Shown: positions 27,147-37,078 of the stretch, piece by piece
Layout: each line of letters starts with the position of its first letter
How positions within the stretch are numbered: position 1 is the first letter of the stretch
Assembly (NCBI GenBank): GCA_947461125.1
Contig: CANHHX010000004.1
Location: 1 to 64,000, forward strand
DNA: 64,000 bases
Direction: 5' to 3'
DNA from: Bacteroidota bacterium
GTDB taxonomy: Bacteria > Bacteroidota > Bacteroidia > Chitinophagales > Chitinophagaceae
Notes under the pieces: model-generated
Seen by the model: the letters and a program-made list of their open reading frames with translations, nothing else
Told to the model about the DNA's origin: nothing
Database searches by the model: none
Made by a program: the position numbers and the translations under genes

Positions 27147-27797
27147 TTAGAATGACTTACTGCCATTAGGCTGGTAACTATATCTAAATGTATAGTAACG
27201 TTGATCTCTCATTTTTACATTATCAGATGCTGTTGCAGCAGGTGTTACACCACCTTTGTAATAATTTAATATTTCAACTTTTGCAAACTTTCCAGTTGCG
27301 GTTCTGATAACTAAAACACGACCAGGAATTGGAGTCACCAAGTTTTTTAACCCGTCATATACATACCAACCTCTGTTGCTGCCAAATGGAATGGCATAAG
27401 CAGTAGGAATATTTTCTGTTCTGAATGTTGAATCTGAATGAATTGTTTTTAAATCTTCAAAAAGACCAACAAAAACAAAACCACCACCAGCACCTGGTCC
27501 ACCATTACCACTATTGGTTATGATAGCAGTACCTCTAAATGCGATATCCCATTTATTAGTTGCACTATCGGTAGATGGCACAATCACACCTCTTTCAAGA
27601 CTATAAAAAGTATACTTACCAGCACCAAAAGGCATTCCTCCAAGTGGCGGCACACCAGGTGTGATACCAATAATGGTATCGGCAGGTAGGTCTTTTACAG
27701 TTTTAGAAACAACTGGCTCTACCTTCGTCGTATTATTTTCTTTTGTACAAGCGGCAAATAATAAAAAAGCAAAAATTGTGTAGATGATCTTTTTCAT
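27147..27797 (-). CDS. HmuY family heme-binding lipoprotein
   Basis: 216 aa; lipobox LFAAC; YTFYSLERGVIVPSTDSATNKWDIAFRGTAIITNSG is HmuY-like. Confidence 0.85.
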   Translation of the reverse strand: MKKIIYTIFAFLLFAACTKENNTTKVEPVVSKTVKDLPADTIIGITPGVPPLGGMPFGAGKYTFYSLERGVIVPSTDSATNKWDIAFRGTAIITNSGNGGPGAGGGFVFVGLFEDLKTIHSDSTFRTENIPTAYAIPFGSNRGWYVYDGLKNLVTPIPGRVLVIRTATGKFAKVEILNYYKGGVTPAATASDNVKMRDQRYYTFRYSYQPNGSKSF

Positions 27798-29908
27798 GGT
27801 GTTGATTTTTCGATTGATTGTTTAAGTGAAAAGTTGATGCTTATAAATCCAGTACGTCCCATAAAATTGGGCATATTAATAGGGTCTCTATAATTGAAAA
27901 TATTATTACAACCTGCTTGCATGGTAATATTTTTTGTAAGCGGAAGCCCGATGGTTGCATTGAATTGAACAAAGCCTAAAGCCTTGCTATCATTGGTATT
28001 GTAGAGGCCGTTACCATCAGTGTCCGTTACATACCAGCTACTTCTATAAAGTGCACGCACCGTTGCAAATACCTGCTCTTTTTGATACTGCAATTTTAAA
28101 TTAAACTGATGTTTACTTCTATTGGGTAAACCAACATACTCGGAAGCATGTAAGCGCTTACTATATCCATTTGCATCACGGGTAAACACTTTTCCTTCTT
28201 CAATTTTATCTAGTTCAGAAGCATCGCCTGATAATAAAAATTGATACCCGCTACTTATTAAATAATATTTTCCAAATTTATGTTCACCGTTAAATTCCAA
28301 CCCTTTTGTAAATGCTGTTTTTACATTGAGGTAGCTAAATATTTGAGCGCCGCCTGGCCTATAGGCGACCAATCTACTATCAATTAAATTATTGATGTTA
28401 TTATAAAAGAGCCCTACCGAAAAATTATGTTTTGCAGATGGTGCATAATCAAAACTTGCATGATAGCCTGTAGAAAATTCTGGTTGCAATGCAGCAAGGC
28501 TGTAATAATCCTGCTCGATACTTGCAATTTGTCCTATGCCTTTAAGTGCAGAAATAATTTTTTGTGCTTCAATAGCACCAAACACACTATAACCACCAGC
28601 AGCAGTGTTTGTGAAATTCAAATAAAGCTGTCTAAAATCCGGAGCTTTAAAACCTCGGCCTACACTTGCCTTAACATTAATCTTATTGGTAATTGAATAC
28701 TTTAAAGCGAGCTTTGGACTAAACGCTGCTGCAAATAGCGCGTTGTGATCATAGCGTGCACCGCCAATTATAACAAGCCTTTCTATTGGCTTCCATTCCG
28801 ATTGAAAAAAAGCATAGCCTACCGAATTTTCCTTGGTGCTTTCTCTTTTATCGTACCTTGTGCTATTGGCCCTGTCTACTAAATAACCTGCACCAATAGA
28901 GGTTTCAAGGTTTTTTGAAACAACAATATCTGTTTGTGTTTCGAACCTTAAAAAATGTTGCTTAAAATAATCGGTGTAGGGTGCTCCAGATGTAGTAGCT
29001 AGCTCCTGCTCACTCATAAATGTTGTTGCATACAGCTTAGCACTGGTTCTAACGCTGCTATTAAATTTATGCAGTAAGGTTGCCGAAAAATTGGCGTCAT
29101 CATTTGATTCTTTTCCTTGGGAGTTTACTATAACACCATTATTTTCTACTGCGATTTCATTGGTAATACGCTCCCTATTGAATCTTACCGATCCCAACAG
29201 TTTTGTTTTGTCTGAAATTTGATAACCCAGTTGATGTTGCTGTGTAAATCTATTAATGGGCGTTACAAAACTAGTTTGACTATTGGGGCGCAAACTAAAT
29301 CCATTGGTATGGTAATTATTGACAAATCCTTGGTAGGTAAATTTATTTTTAGAAATATTGAACGTAGCATTAACATCGGAAGTATTAAAACTTCCATATC
29401 TAGCACTAAGCGCTAACTCATTTTTTATAGGGGTTGTGGTAATTATATTAATCACACCAGCCATTGCTTCACTTCCATATAAACTAGAAGAAGGGCCTTT
29501 TACAATTTCAATTTGCTTGATATTTCCAACCGTGATTCTATTTAAATCTAGTATACCAGCGGTTCTTCCTACCAGTGGCTCTCCGTTTAATAATATTAAG
29601 GTGTAATCAGGATTCAACCCCTGCATTTGAACACCTGCACCAAAACCACTCGTTAAAAATAAACCTGTTTGTTCTTGTAAAATATCTGCGAGTCTAACTG
29701 AACCCGCTTGTGCAATTTGCTTACTTGAAATAAGTGTTACCGGAACGGCAACATTACCTAACTTTTTTTCGGTTCTAGTGGCGGTCACTACGATCTCATC
29801 GGCCGAACCATACAATGTGTCTGCGCTAGGTATTGTACCCACCTGCCCGTTAGCAGCTGTAAAGCCAAAAAACAAACCCGCTATCAAACCGCTAAACCGC
29901 ATCTGCAT
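27794..29908 (-). CDS. TonB-dependent receptor (HmuR-like)
   Basis: ORF runs to 29947; start placed at MQMRFSGLIAG before the signal peptide. Plug motifs VTATRTEKKLGNVAVPVTLIS, IEIVKGPSSSLYGSEAMAGVINIIT; 4-nt ATGA overlap with hmuY-like gene. Confidence 0.88.
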   Translation of the reverse strand: MQMRFSGLIAGLFFGFTAANGQVGTIPSADTLYGSADEIVVTATRTEKKLGNVAVPVTLISSKQIAQAGSVRLADILQEQTGLFLTSGFGAGVQMQGLNPDYTLILLNGEPLVGRTAGILDLNRITVGNIKQIEIVKGPSSSLYGSEAMAGVINIITTTPIKNELALSARYGSFNTSDVNATFNISKNKFTYQGFVNNYHTNGFSLRPNSQTSFVTPINRFTQQHQLGYQISDKTKLLGSVRFNRERITNEIAVENNGVIVNSQGKESNDDANFSATLLHKFNSSVRTSAKLYATTFMSEQELATTSGAPYTDYFKQHFLRFETQTDIVVSKNLETSIGAGYLVDRANSTRYDKRESTKENSVGYAFFQSEWKPIERLVIIGGARYDHNALFAAAFSPKLALKYSITNKINVKASVGRGFKAPDFRQLYLNFTNTAAGGYSVFGAIEAQKIISALKGIGQIASIEQDYYSLAALQPEFSTGYHASFDYAPSAKHNFSVGLFYNNINNLIDSRLVAYRPGGAQIFSYLNVKTAFTKGLEFNGEHKFGKYYLISSGYQFLLSGDASELDKIEEGKVFTRDANGYSKRLHASEYVGLPNRSKHQFNLKLQYQKEQVFATVRALYRSSWYVTDTDGNGLYNTNDSKALGFVQFNATIGLPLTKNITMQAGCNNIFNYRDPINMPNFMGRTGFISINFSLKQSIEKSTP

Positions 29909-29949
29909 TGATTTCAAGTGCAAATGTGGCTTATAGCAAGGGTGCAATT

Positions 29950-29991
29950 GTCATAGAATTGTAGAACGGCATGGTGCTGTTCTTTTATGAC
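29950..29991. promoter_or_regulatory. Nested inverted repeats upstream of the HmuR-like gene
   Basis: GTCATA (29950-29955)/TATGAC (29986-29991) and AGAAC (29963-29967)/GTTCT (29979-29983). Confidence 0.35.
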
Positions 29992-30012
29992 TTTTTAATG
30001 ACAAAAACGACC

Positions 30013-30885
30013 TTATTGTATAACAACATAGTTCCATTTATACGCTGTAGATGAAACAACCGCTGTTGCATTGGTATTAATGGTAAACCCTGTTGTTGTT
30101 AAATTAACCCAAACGGCTTGTGCAGCAGCTAAACTCGCTGTTGCAGCATTAGCTGGCGTGATGACTACAACAGGCGCTGTTGAAAAAGCAGTATTATAAG
30201 TAATAGTAGCTAATACTGCATTAACGGAAGGGCTTGTACCCGTTGTTATTGCTACAACACCACTCATATCTGTTCCTGTTACAGAAACTGCTGATGGCGA
30301 TGTACCCGCACCGGTAGATGCTGCAATACTTAAAGCGCCAGAATTTCCTTTGATGTGTTTAGCAGTGATATCATTTGTTGTAACGATCGCTCCCGATGTA
30401 CTCACACGCGTAATTGATCCATTACCTAATACAATCGTGTTCGATGTTGAGTTCGTTGATCCCTGACCAATCGCTACCGCATTACTCACACCTTCTCCAA
30501 TATTTGTACTAAATCCTATCGCAACATTATTACTACCCGTACTATTTGATGACATCGTATTATACCCTATACCCACATTGTTACCGCCCGTACTCAAACT
30601 CCTCAACGCATACATACCAACACCCACATTATTATTACCCGTCGTGTTCGATAACATCGCCTCATAACCTACCCCCGTATTATAATAACCCGTCGTGTTC
30701 GATAACATCGCACTCGTTCCATAACTACTATTACCAAATCCTGTCGTCGTATTCTTTAATGCCTGATAACCCACTGCCGTATTATTGGTGCCCGTATTCG
30801 CAGACGCTGTCGCTGATCCTTGCAACGCCTGATAACCCACAGCCGTGTTGTACGTGATAAAAGGTACACTACCATTCGCCCCTTA
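30013..30885 (-). pseudogene. 5'-truncated head-repeat (YadA-head/tail-fibre-like) protein
   Basis: Frame carries ~23-aa repeats (NTAVGYQALKNTTTGF...NTGVGYEAMLSNTTGNNNVGVGMYALRS) and a beta-rich C-terminus. Coding pattern continues upstream of the GTG at 30840 (GANGSVPFITYNTAVGYQ) to a TAA at 30883-30885; no ATG or signal peptide. Confidence 0.6.
30560..30843 (-). repeat. Tandem degenerate ~70-bp coding repeats
   Basis: Recurring CGTGTTCGATAACATCGC-type blocks (e.g. near 30643 and 30693) encoding VGYxAMLSNTTG. Confidence 0.7.
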
Positions 30886-30952
30886 TAAATCATTCAATAT
30901 CGTATTACAAATTGACTGCATGTCAAAAACATACAGGTATACGCTTAAATGT

Positions 30953-31022
30953 CACTTAAATAAGTGTGGTGGGGCTACAACATAGTGGCACAATCTGTAA
31001 TATACAGTGCTTAAATGTTGTA
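30953..31022. repeat. Cluster of three short inverted repeats in noncoding DNA
   Basis: CACTTA-AA-TAAGTG (30953-30966); TACAACAT (30976-30983)/ATGTTGTA (31015-31022) enclosing CTGTA-ATA-TACAG (30995-31007). Confidence 0.6.
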
Positions 31023-31087
31023 AGAAAGCAAAGGAGACAACGATATTGACCGATTTTACGGCAAATTCAAGCTTGAACCTAATTGTG

Positions 31088-32170
31088 TTATGAACTAGCT
31101 TGCTTCAAGGTTGCCAGTACTTCATCAGTAACACTGCCAAAAAAACAAATACCCGCAGCTTGATTTTGTAAGGCATATTTGATACCTGAAGCTAACTCGG
31201 TTTGGTTATTAAAGTCTGGTAAAAATAAGCCAGCATAAAGAGGCACACCATCTTTTAGGAACCTTACACCTTCTGCAACGGCGTCACCAATCCAGGTCAC
31301 ACCCTCTTGATAAAACCCATGATAAATCATTGGGAAAACCATATCTAAATTCCAATTGGTCCAATCTTGTCTTACTATTCGGCGTGCAAGTTCAGGCATT
31401 GGAAAAACGGCAGCACTAATTTTTTTATGGTGCTTATGTGCTACAACCGCTAATTCATTTACCACATTATTAATTGCTTGGTATCTAAATAAACGCCAAG
31501 ATACCTGCGCATCCGGATATCGAAGTGACAAGGGATCATTTCCGGTTTTTGCAACATACGCATCTCTACACGTTTTGCAATAACAAAAATCATATGCAGG
31601 AAGCTCGGTACGCTGATCTAGTTTGTACGTATCCCATAAATTAAGCGGCAGTATCACATCACAAAAACGAATATAATCGAGGTGTAAACCATCAATATAA
31701 TTTTTTGATAAAATAGTATCTGCTTCGTTTTTTAAAAAATCCTGCACTTCTGGTTTTGAAGGACATAACCATTTGTAATATCCAACATAAGGTGGCTTGG
31801 TAGCACATGAATCACCGGAACGAGAAATGGCCGACCATTCTGGATGTTGTTTTAATACATCCCCTCTATTCATCGTCCAATTCCAGCGGTGCGCTTCTAG
31901 TCCTGCATTTTTTGCTTCGGTAAAATGTTTTTCGCTATCAGCTTCAAATAAAAGTCCTCTGATACCTGCATCATAATATGCTTTATATCTTTTTTTGAGT
32001 GCACTAACTTCATCTTTTTTATCTGGATTGATCCAAATCCAGTGTTTATTTTTTTGCTTTTTTACATCCTTGCCTACAGGCATATTAGCAATAGCAGGTA
32101 GTGTCGCAAAGCCAGCAGCAGCAGCGGTTACAATACTATTTTTTAAAAATTGTCTACGATTATTTGACAT
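31088..32170 (-). CDS. Glycoside hydrolase-like protein (GHL10/DUF4015-like TIM barrel), Tat-type signal
   Basis: Start set at MSNNRRQFLKNSIV (Tat-like); NYIDGLHLDYIRFCDVILP and CPSKPEVQDFLKNEADTIL typical of family-10-like glycosyl hydrolases. Confidence 0.75.
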   Translation of the reverse strand: MSNNRRQFLKNSIVTAAAAGFATLPAIANMPVGKDVKKQKNKHWIWINPDKKDEVSALKKRYKAYYDAGIRGLLFEADSEKHFTEAKNAGLEAHRWNWTMNRGDVLKQHPEWSAISRSGDSCATKPPYVGYYKWLCPSKPEVQDFLKNEADTILSKNYIDGLHLDYIRFCDVILPLNLWDTYKLDQRTELPAYDFCYCKTCRDAYVAKTGNDPLSLRYPDAQVSWRLFRYQAINNVVNELAVVAHKHHKKISAAVFPMPELARRIVRQDWTNWNLDMVFPMIYHGFYQEGVTWIGDAVAEGVRFLKDGVPLYAGLFLPDFNNQTELASGIKYALQNQAAGICFFGSVTDEVLATLKQASS

Positions 32171-32179
32171 ACAATACAT

Positions 32180-33010
32180 TTAGTTTTTAAAATACAAATA
32201 GCCCCATTTTACCGGCACGTGCATATCAATAACGCCGGTTGGATTCCATACCCAATTGTGTTCCGAAATAGGCTTATTATTTTCATTTAATTTTTTCCGG
32301 TACGATTTTCCATCAGGCTCTAGCGTCCACTGCACGCGCGAAAAATTGATGCGCCAAGGATTTGTAGAAGAAGGTGACGCGGTTCTATTGTTTCTTGAAA
32401 TAGCTGTAAAGGGAATGGCCATTTCAACAGTCCAACCACTATCAATATCGGAATTATCATTGATGGTTCCATTTGCAATTATCTTGGATAGCATACCATT
32501 TGTATTCCATCCCATATCAAAGGTTCCTCCTTTTTTATAAGGCTTATTCATAAATAAATCCATGATGGTTCCAAGCACATTTATTTCAATTTCAAAATAC
32601 TGTTCACCATCACCCATGGGATCAATAAAAACTTCAAAATCATGATCGCGATATATGATGTCGTCGTGTTTTTTTAAAGTACCCCATAAATGCGGTTCTT
32701 CCAAAACAGCGCCAATGTATAAATATTGACTATCCCACATCATTTTAACAGTAGTACTAAAAGCTGGCTTGGGCTTACTAGCACCTTCAATATCTTCAAA
32801 ATCTGAAATTAGTACCGCTTGTTTCCAATCATGTTCCTTTAATTTTCCATCCACCTTAATTGGCCGCTTTGCCATTCGGGCTTTATACTTTTTTTCGGAA
32901 TGAAGCGAAGAAGAAAGAACCGTTTGAGCTACTAGATGCGTGCAAAACAACACAAGCAATAGGGCCATTAAAGCACTCGTTTTTTGCTGAAAAAGCTGTT
33001 TTGATGGCAT
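32180..33010 (-). CDS. CBM9-like carbohydrate-binding secreted protein
   Basis: 276 aa; KVDGKLKEHDWKQAVLISDFEDIEG, YLYIGAVLEEPHLWGTLKKHDDIIYRDHDFEVFIDPMGDGEQYFEIEIN. Confidence 0.85.
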   Translation of the reverse strand: MPSKQLFQQKTSALMALLLVLFCTHLVAQTVLSSSLHSEKKYKARMAKRPIKVDGKLKEHDWKQAVLISDFEDIEGASKPKPAFSTTVKMMWDSQYLYIGAVLEEPHLWGTLKKHDDIIYRDHDFEVFIDPMGDGEQYFEIEINVLGTIMDLFMNKPYKKGGTFDMGWNTNGMLSKIIANGTINDNSDIDSGWTVEMAIPFTAISRNNRTASPSSTNPWRINFSRVQWTLEPDGKSYRKKLNENNKPISEHNWVWNPTGVIDMHVPVKWGYLYFKN

Positions 33011-33288
33011 AACTGTTTCTTTCTGCTTAAAAATAAATCAAAATTGCGGATACCGATTCAACAGAATAGGCATTTTACACATCAAAATTAACGCAAAATA
33101 TACGATTGATTATTTTTAAAATATTATTTATTAATGTTTTATGAATTATATTTTATTTACATTTATAATTAAAACACCTCTTATTTAGCCTTTTCCTGCA
33201 CTTTTTTATCTACCCAACATATTACTAGAAAAATGGGCCTATAAAGAAGTATATTTAAGTACTGATTTGCTATTATAAATGTGTTCAT

Positions 33289-35610
33289 ATGATTAACAAA
33301 CGACTCTTCATCTTAACAGGCGTTTGCCTTGTTGTTGGTGTATTAGCTTACTACTCTTTTAGAACCACTGCTGTGGATGATGTAAGAGTGCCAGATGTTG
33401 TAAGCTATAATTATGATGTAAGACCTATTTTATCAGACAAATGTTTTAGTTGTCATGGACCAGATCCTAAAAAAAGGGAAGCTGGTTTACGCCTTGATAT
33501 AGAAAGCGAAGCCTACAAAGCTTTACAAGATCACCCAACCAAACGAGGCATTGTTCCTGGCAAACCAGAACTATCAGAAGTATTTCAAAGAATAACAACA
33601 ACAGATTCTAGTCTTGTAATGCCTGTGGCATCCAGCAAATTACCGAGGCTCACAGACAATGAAGTAGCTATTATAAAAAAATGGATTGAACAAGGTGCGA
33701 AATATGAAAAGCACTGGGCTTTTACGATTCCACAAAAACAAGCACTACCAAAAGTTGATGAAGAAAGTTGGCCTAAAAATGAAATCGACTATTTTATTTT
33801 AAATAAAATGGAAGAAAAAGGTTTGACGCCCAACGAAGTTGCAGATAAAGAGCGCCTTGTAAAACGTGTATACATGGATGTAGTGGGTGTATTACCTACC
33901 GAAGCCGAAACAAAAGCTTTTGTAAATGATAATAGCGATAACGCTTACGAAAAGTTAGTAGACCGTTTATTAGCCATGCCACAGTACGGTGAAAAAATGG
34001 CGATTAGCTGGCTCGATATTGCACGCTATGCAGATAGCCATGGTTATCAAGACGATAATTATAGAAGTCAGTGGCCTTGGAGAGATTGGGTAATTCATGC
34101 ATTCAATAAAAATTTATCGTACAACGAATTTATAACTTGGCAATTAGCTGGAGACTTAATACCAGGTGCCACCAAGGAACAAATTTTAGCAACGGGCTTT
34201 AATAGAAATCATAAAATCACGGAAGAAGGTGGTGTCATTGATGAAGAATACCGAATCGAATACGCATCAGATAGAACGAACACATTTGGCCGTTCGGTAC
34301 TTGCACTCACTGTAGAATGTGCAAAGTGTCACGATCATAAATATGATCCTATTTCACAAAAAGATTACTACCAACTCTTTGCGTTTTTTAATAACGTGAA
34401 TGAAGTTGGTTTAGAATCTACTGTTGGTGGACCTGTTACCTATGCAAAAAATCCACGCATGGACATCACCAACGAAGATGTCAAAGGGATTTTAAAATTC
34501 ATCAACAAATTAGATACCAATAAACTTGAAGTATCTGTAATGGGTGATTTAGACACCCTTCGTAAAACCTATATTTTAGATAGAGGTAGCTATGCAGCAA
34601 AAACAGTTGAAGTAGAAGCTGGTACACCGGCTGCTGTTTTACAATTTGATGCATCCCTGCCAAAAAATAGACTAGGATTGGCAAAATGGTTATTTGATAA
34701 AAGAAATAGTTTAACAGCACGTGTGTTTGTAAATAGAATGTGGCAGGAATTTTTTGGTAGAGGCCTTGTAAAATCTGCAGCAGATTTTGGTATGCAAGGA
34801 AACCTTCCCACACACCCTGCATTACTAGACTGGTTAGCCGTAGATTTCAGAGACAATGGATGGGATATGAAAAGGCTTGTCAAACAAATATTAATGTCGG
34901 CAACCTACCAGCAATCAAGTGAAATTTCTGAAAAAAAGCAAAGAGTAGATCCTCTAAACACCTATTGGTCTTATGCGCCAAGAGTTCGTTATTCTGCAGA
35001 ACTTGTAAGAGACATGCTACTATCTAGCAGTGGCTTACTCAATAAAACAATTGGTGGACCTAGTGTAAAACCATACCAGCCACCAGGACTTTGGGAACTT
35101 GCTACTTCTGGCCGAGGTATTTTAAATAAGTACATGCAAGATACCGGACAAGCGCTTTATAGAAGAGGCATGTACACATTTATAAAACGTACTGTACCGC
35201 CACCCTCTATGATGATGTTTGACGGAAGCAATAGAGACGAGTGTCAAGTAACAAGGTACCGTACCAATACGCCACTGCAAGCGCTTATCATGCTCAACGA
35301 CCCAACCGTACTAGAAGCATCAAAAGCACTTGCCGATAAATTATTACAACAAAAAGCGGGTGCCAATACGTTTGTCGAAAAAGCTTTTAGATCCATTTTG
35401 TGTAGACAAGCAAGTAGTAAAGAAATTGAAACGCTTGTTGCTTTTTACGACGAAATAAAAAAAGAATTAGCAAAGGATCAAAAAAAGGCAGCAACACTTG
35501 TTGAGCCAGGCACCTATAAACCAAGAACAAAACAAATCGTTGATCTCGCTGCTGCTATGCAAACCATTCAGGTTATTTATAACATGCAAGAAGCGATCAC
35601 AAAAACATAA
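33289..35610 (+). CDS. Planctomycete-type cytochrome C / DUF1549 / DUF1553 protein
   Basis: 773 aa; heme motifs CFSCH and CAKCH; ISWLDIARYADSHGYQDDN (DUF1549) and NRLGLAKWLFDKRNSLTARVFVNRMWQEFFGRGLV (DUF1553). Confidence 0.93.
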   Translation: MINKRLFILTGVCLVVGVLAYYSFRTTAVDDVRVPDVVSYNYDVRPILSDKCFSCHGPDPKKREAGLRLDIESEAYKALQDHPTKRGIVPGKPELSEVFQRITTTDSSLVMPVASSKLPRLTDNEVAIIKKWIEQGAKYEKHWAFTIPQKQALPKVDEESWPKNEIDYFILNKMEEKGLTPNEVADKERLVKRVYMDVVGVLPTEAETKAFVNDNSDNAYEKLVDRLLAMPQYGEKMAISWLDIARYADSHGYQDDNYRSQWPWRDWVIHAFNKNLSYNEFITWQLAGDLIPGATKEQILATGFNRNHKITEEGGVIDEEYRIEYASDRTNTFGRSVLALTVECAKCHDHKYDPISQKDYYQLFAFFNNVNEVGLESTVGGPVTYAKNPRMDITNEDVKGILKFINKLDTNKLEVSVMGDLDTLRKTYILDRGSYAAKTVEVEAGTPAAVLQFDASLPKNRLGLAKWLFDKRNSLTARVFVNRMWQEFFGRGLVKSAADFGMQGNLPTHPALLDWLAVDFRDNGWDMKRLVKQILMSATYQQSSEISEKKQRVDPLNTYWSYAPRVRYSAELVRDMLLSSSGLLNKTIGGPSVKPYQPPGLWELATSGRGILNKYMQDTGQALYRRGMYTFIKRTVPPPSMMMFDGSNRDECQVTRYRTNTPLQALIMLNDPTVLEASKALADKLLQQKAGANTFVEKAFRSILCRQASSKEIETLVAFYDEIKKELAKDQKKAATLVEPGTYKPRTKQIVDLAAAMQTIQVIYNMQEAITKT

Positions 35611-35613
35611 ACC

Positions 35614-37068
35614 ATGGAAAAAGAATTACTCGAACACGGCCTTAACGCAAATCGAAGGAAATTTATTTCTAGAATGAGCCTTGGATTAGGTAGTGCAGCC
35701 CTTGGCTCACTCCTCATTCCAGATTTATTTGGTGGAAAGGAAAGTGCAGAAGATGCCATCATGAAAGCAGTGCCGCATATTGCACCAAAAGCAAAGCGCG
35801 TTATTTATTTGTTTCAAAATGGCGCACCATCGCAACTCGAAACATTTGATTACAAACCCATGCTTCGTGAAAGAATGGGTGAAGATTTACCAGAGTCCAT
35901 TAGAAATGGTCAGCGTTTAACAGGCATGACAGCGGGTCAAAGTAAATTCCCACTCATTGGGTCTTACTACGACTTCAAACAATATGGAAAATCAGGTGCG
36001 TATGTAAGTGATTTGTTTCCGCATATGGCATCGGTAGTTGACGATTTATGTATTATTAAATCGATGCACACCGAGGCTATAAACCACGATCCAGCATTAA
36101 CATTTTTTCAGTCGGGCGCACAACAAGGCAACAGGCCTAGTATGGGTTCTTGGGTGAGTTATGGACTTGGTACCGAAAATAATAACCTGCCTGCATTTTG
36201 TGTACTCTTATCAAGAGGTAAAGGAAATGGACAGGGTGTTTATTCTAAATTATGGACGAACGGATTTTTAGATTCGGTGCACCAAGGTGTTCAATTTAGT
36301 AGTGGCGATAATCCTATTTTATATTTACAAGATCAAGCTGGCATGGATAGAAATGCGCGCCGCAAAATGCTTGATAAAGTAGCGACACTTAACAATTTAG
36401 AATACGAACAATTTGGTGATCCAGAAATTGCTGCTAAAATTCAGCAATATGAAATGGCCTACCGCATGCAAACAGCTGTTCCAGAAATCATTGACACTTC
36501 TAAAGAATCAGATAGTGTGATAAAAATGTACGGACCAGATTGTTTAGTGCCAGGCACCTACGCAGCAAACTGTTTACTAGCACGTAAATTATCTGAAAGT
36601 GGGGTTCGCTTTATTCAACTCTATCACCAAGGTTGGGATCAGCACGGAAATTTACCAAACGAAATGCGCGGGCAAGCCAAAGATGTAGACCAACCATCGG
36701 CAGCGCTTATAAAAGATTTAAAACAAAGAGGCTTACTCGACGAAACACTTGTTATATGGGGTGGTGAATTTGGAAGAACCAATTTCTGCCAAGGCCCAAT
36801 GACCGTGGATAATTATGGACGTGATCACCACCCACGCTGCTTTAGTATTTGGATGGCAGGTGGCGGTGTAAAACCTGGTATTGTGCATGGAGAAACAGAT
36901 GACTTTGGATACAATATTATCAAAGACCCAGTGCACGTGCATGATTTTCAAGCTACCGTTTTAAACTTATTGGGATTAGAGCATGAACAATTAACTTATA
37001 AATTCCAAGGAAGAAGATACCGTTTAACAGATTTATACGGAAACGTTGTCAATAATATTATCGCATAA
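35614..37068 (+). CDS. DUF1501 domain-containing protein, Tat signal
   Basis: 484 aa; NRRKFISRMSLGLGSAALGS; FQNGAPSQLETFDYKP, ETLVIWGGEFGRT, GRDHHPRCFSIWMAGGGVKPG. Confidence 0.94.
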   Translation: MEKELLEHGLNANRRKFISRMSLGLGSAALGSLLIPDLFGGKESAEDAIMKAVPHIAPKAKRVIYLFQNGAPSQLETFDYKPMLRERMGEDLPESIRNGQRLTGMTAGQSKFPLIGSYYDFKQYGKSGAYVSDLFPHMASVVDDLCIIKSMHTEAINHDPALTFFQSGAQQGNRPSMGSWVSYGLGTENNNLPAFCVLLSRGKGNGQGVYSKLWTNGFLDSVHQGVQFSSGDNPILYLQDQAGMDRNARRKMLDKVATLNNLEYEQFGDPEIAAKIQQYEMAYRMQTAVPEIIDTSKESDSVIKMYGPDCLVPGTYAANCLLARKLSESGVRFIQLYHQGWDQHGNLPNEMRGQAKDVDQPSAALIKDLKQRGLLDETLVIWGGEFGRTNFCQGPMTVDNYGRDHHPRCFSIWMAGGGVKPGIVHGETDDFGYNIIKDPVHVHDFQATVLNLLGLEHEQLTYKFQGRRYRLTDLYGNVVNNIIA

Positions 37069-37078
37069 AATAAAACCT

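Noticed and set aside
30560-30843. Possible CRISPR array because of regular about 70-bp repeats
   Set aside because: Repeats are degenerate, in frame and encode a protein repeat; no identical repeats with unique spacers and no cas genes.
30546-30857. 103-aa plus-strand repetitive Tyr/Ser/Pro-rich ORF
   Set aside because: Antisense shadow of the head-repeat coding frame; repetitiveness is inherited from the opposite strand.
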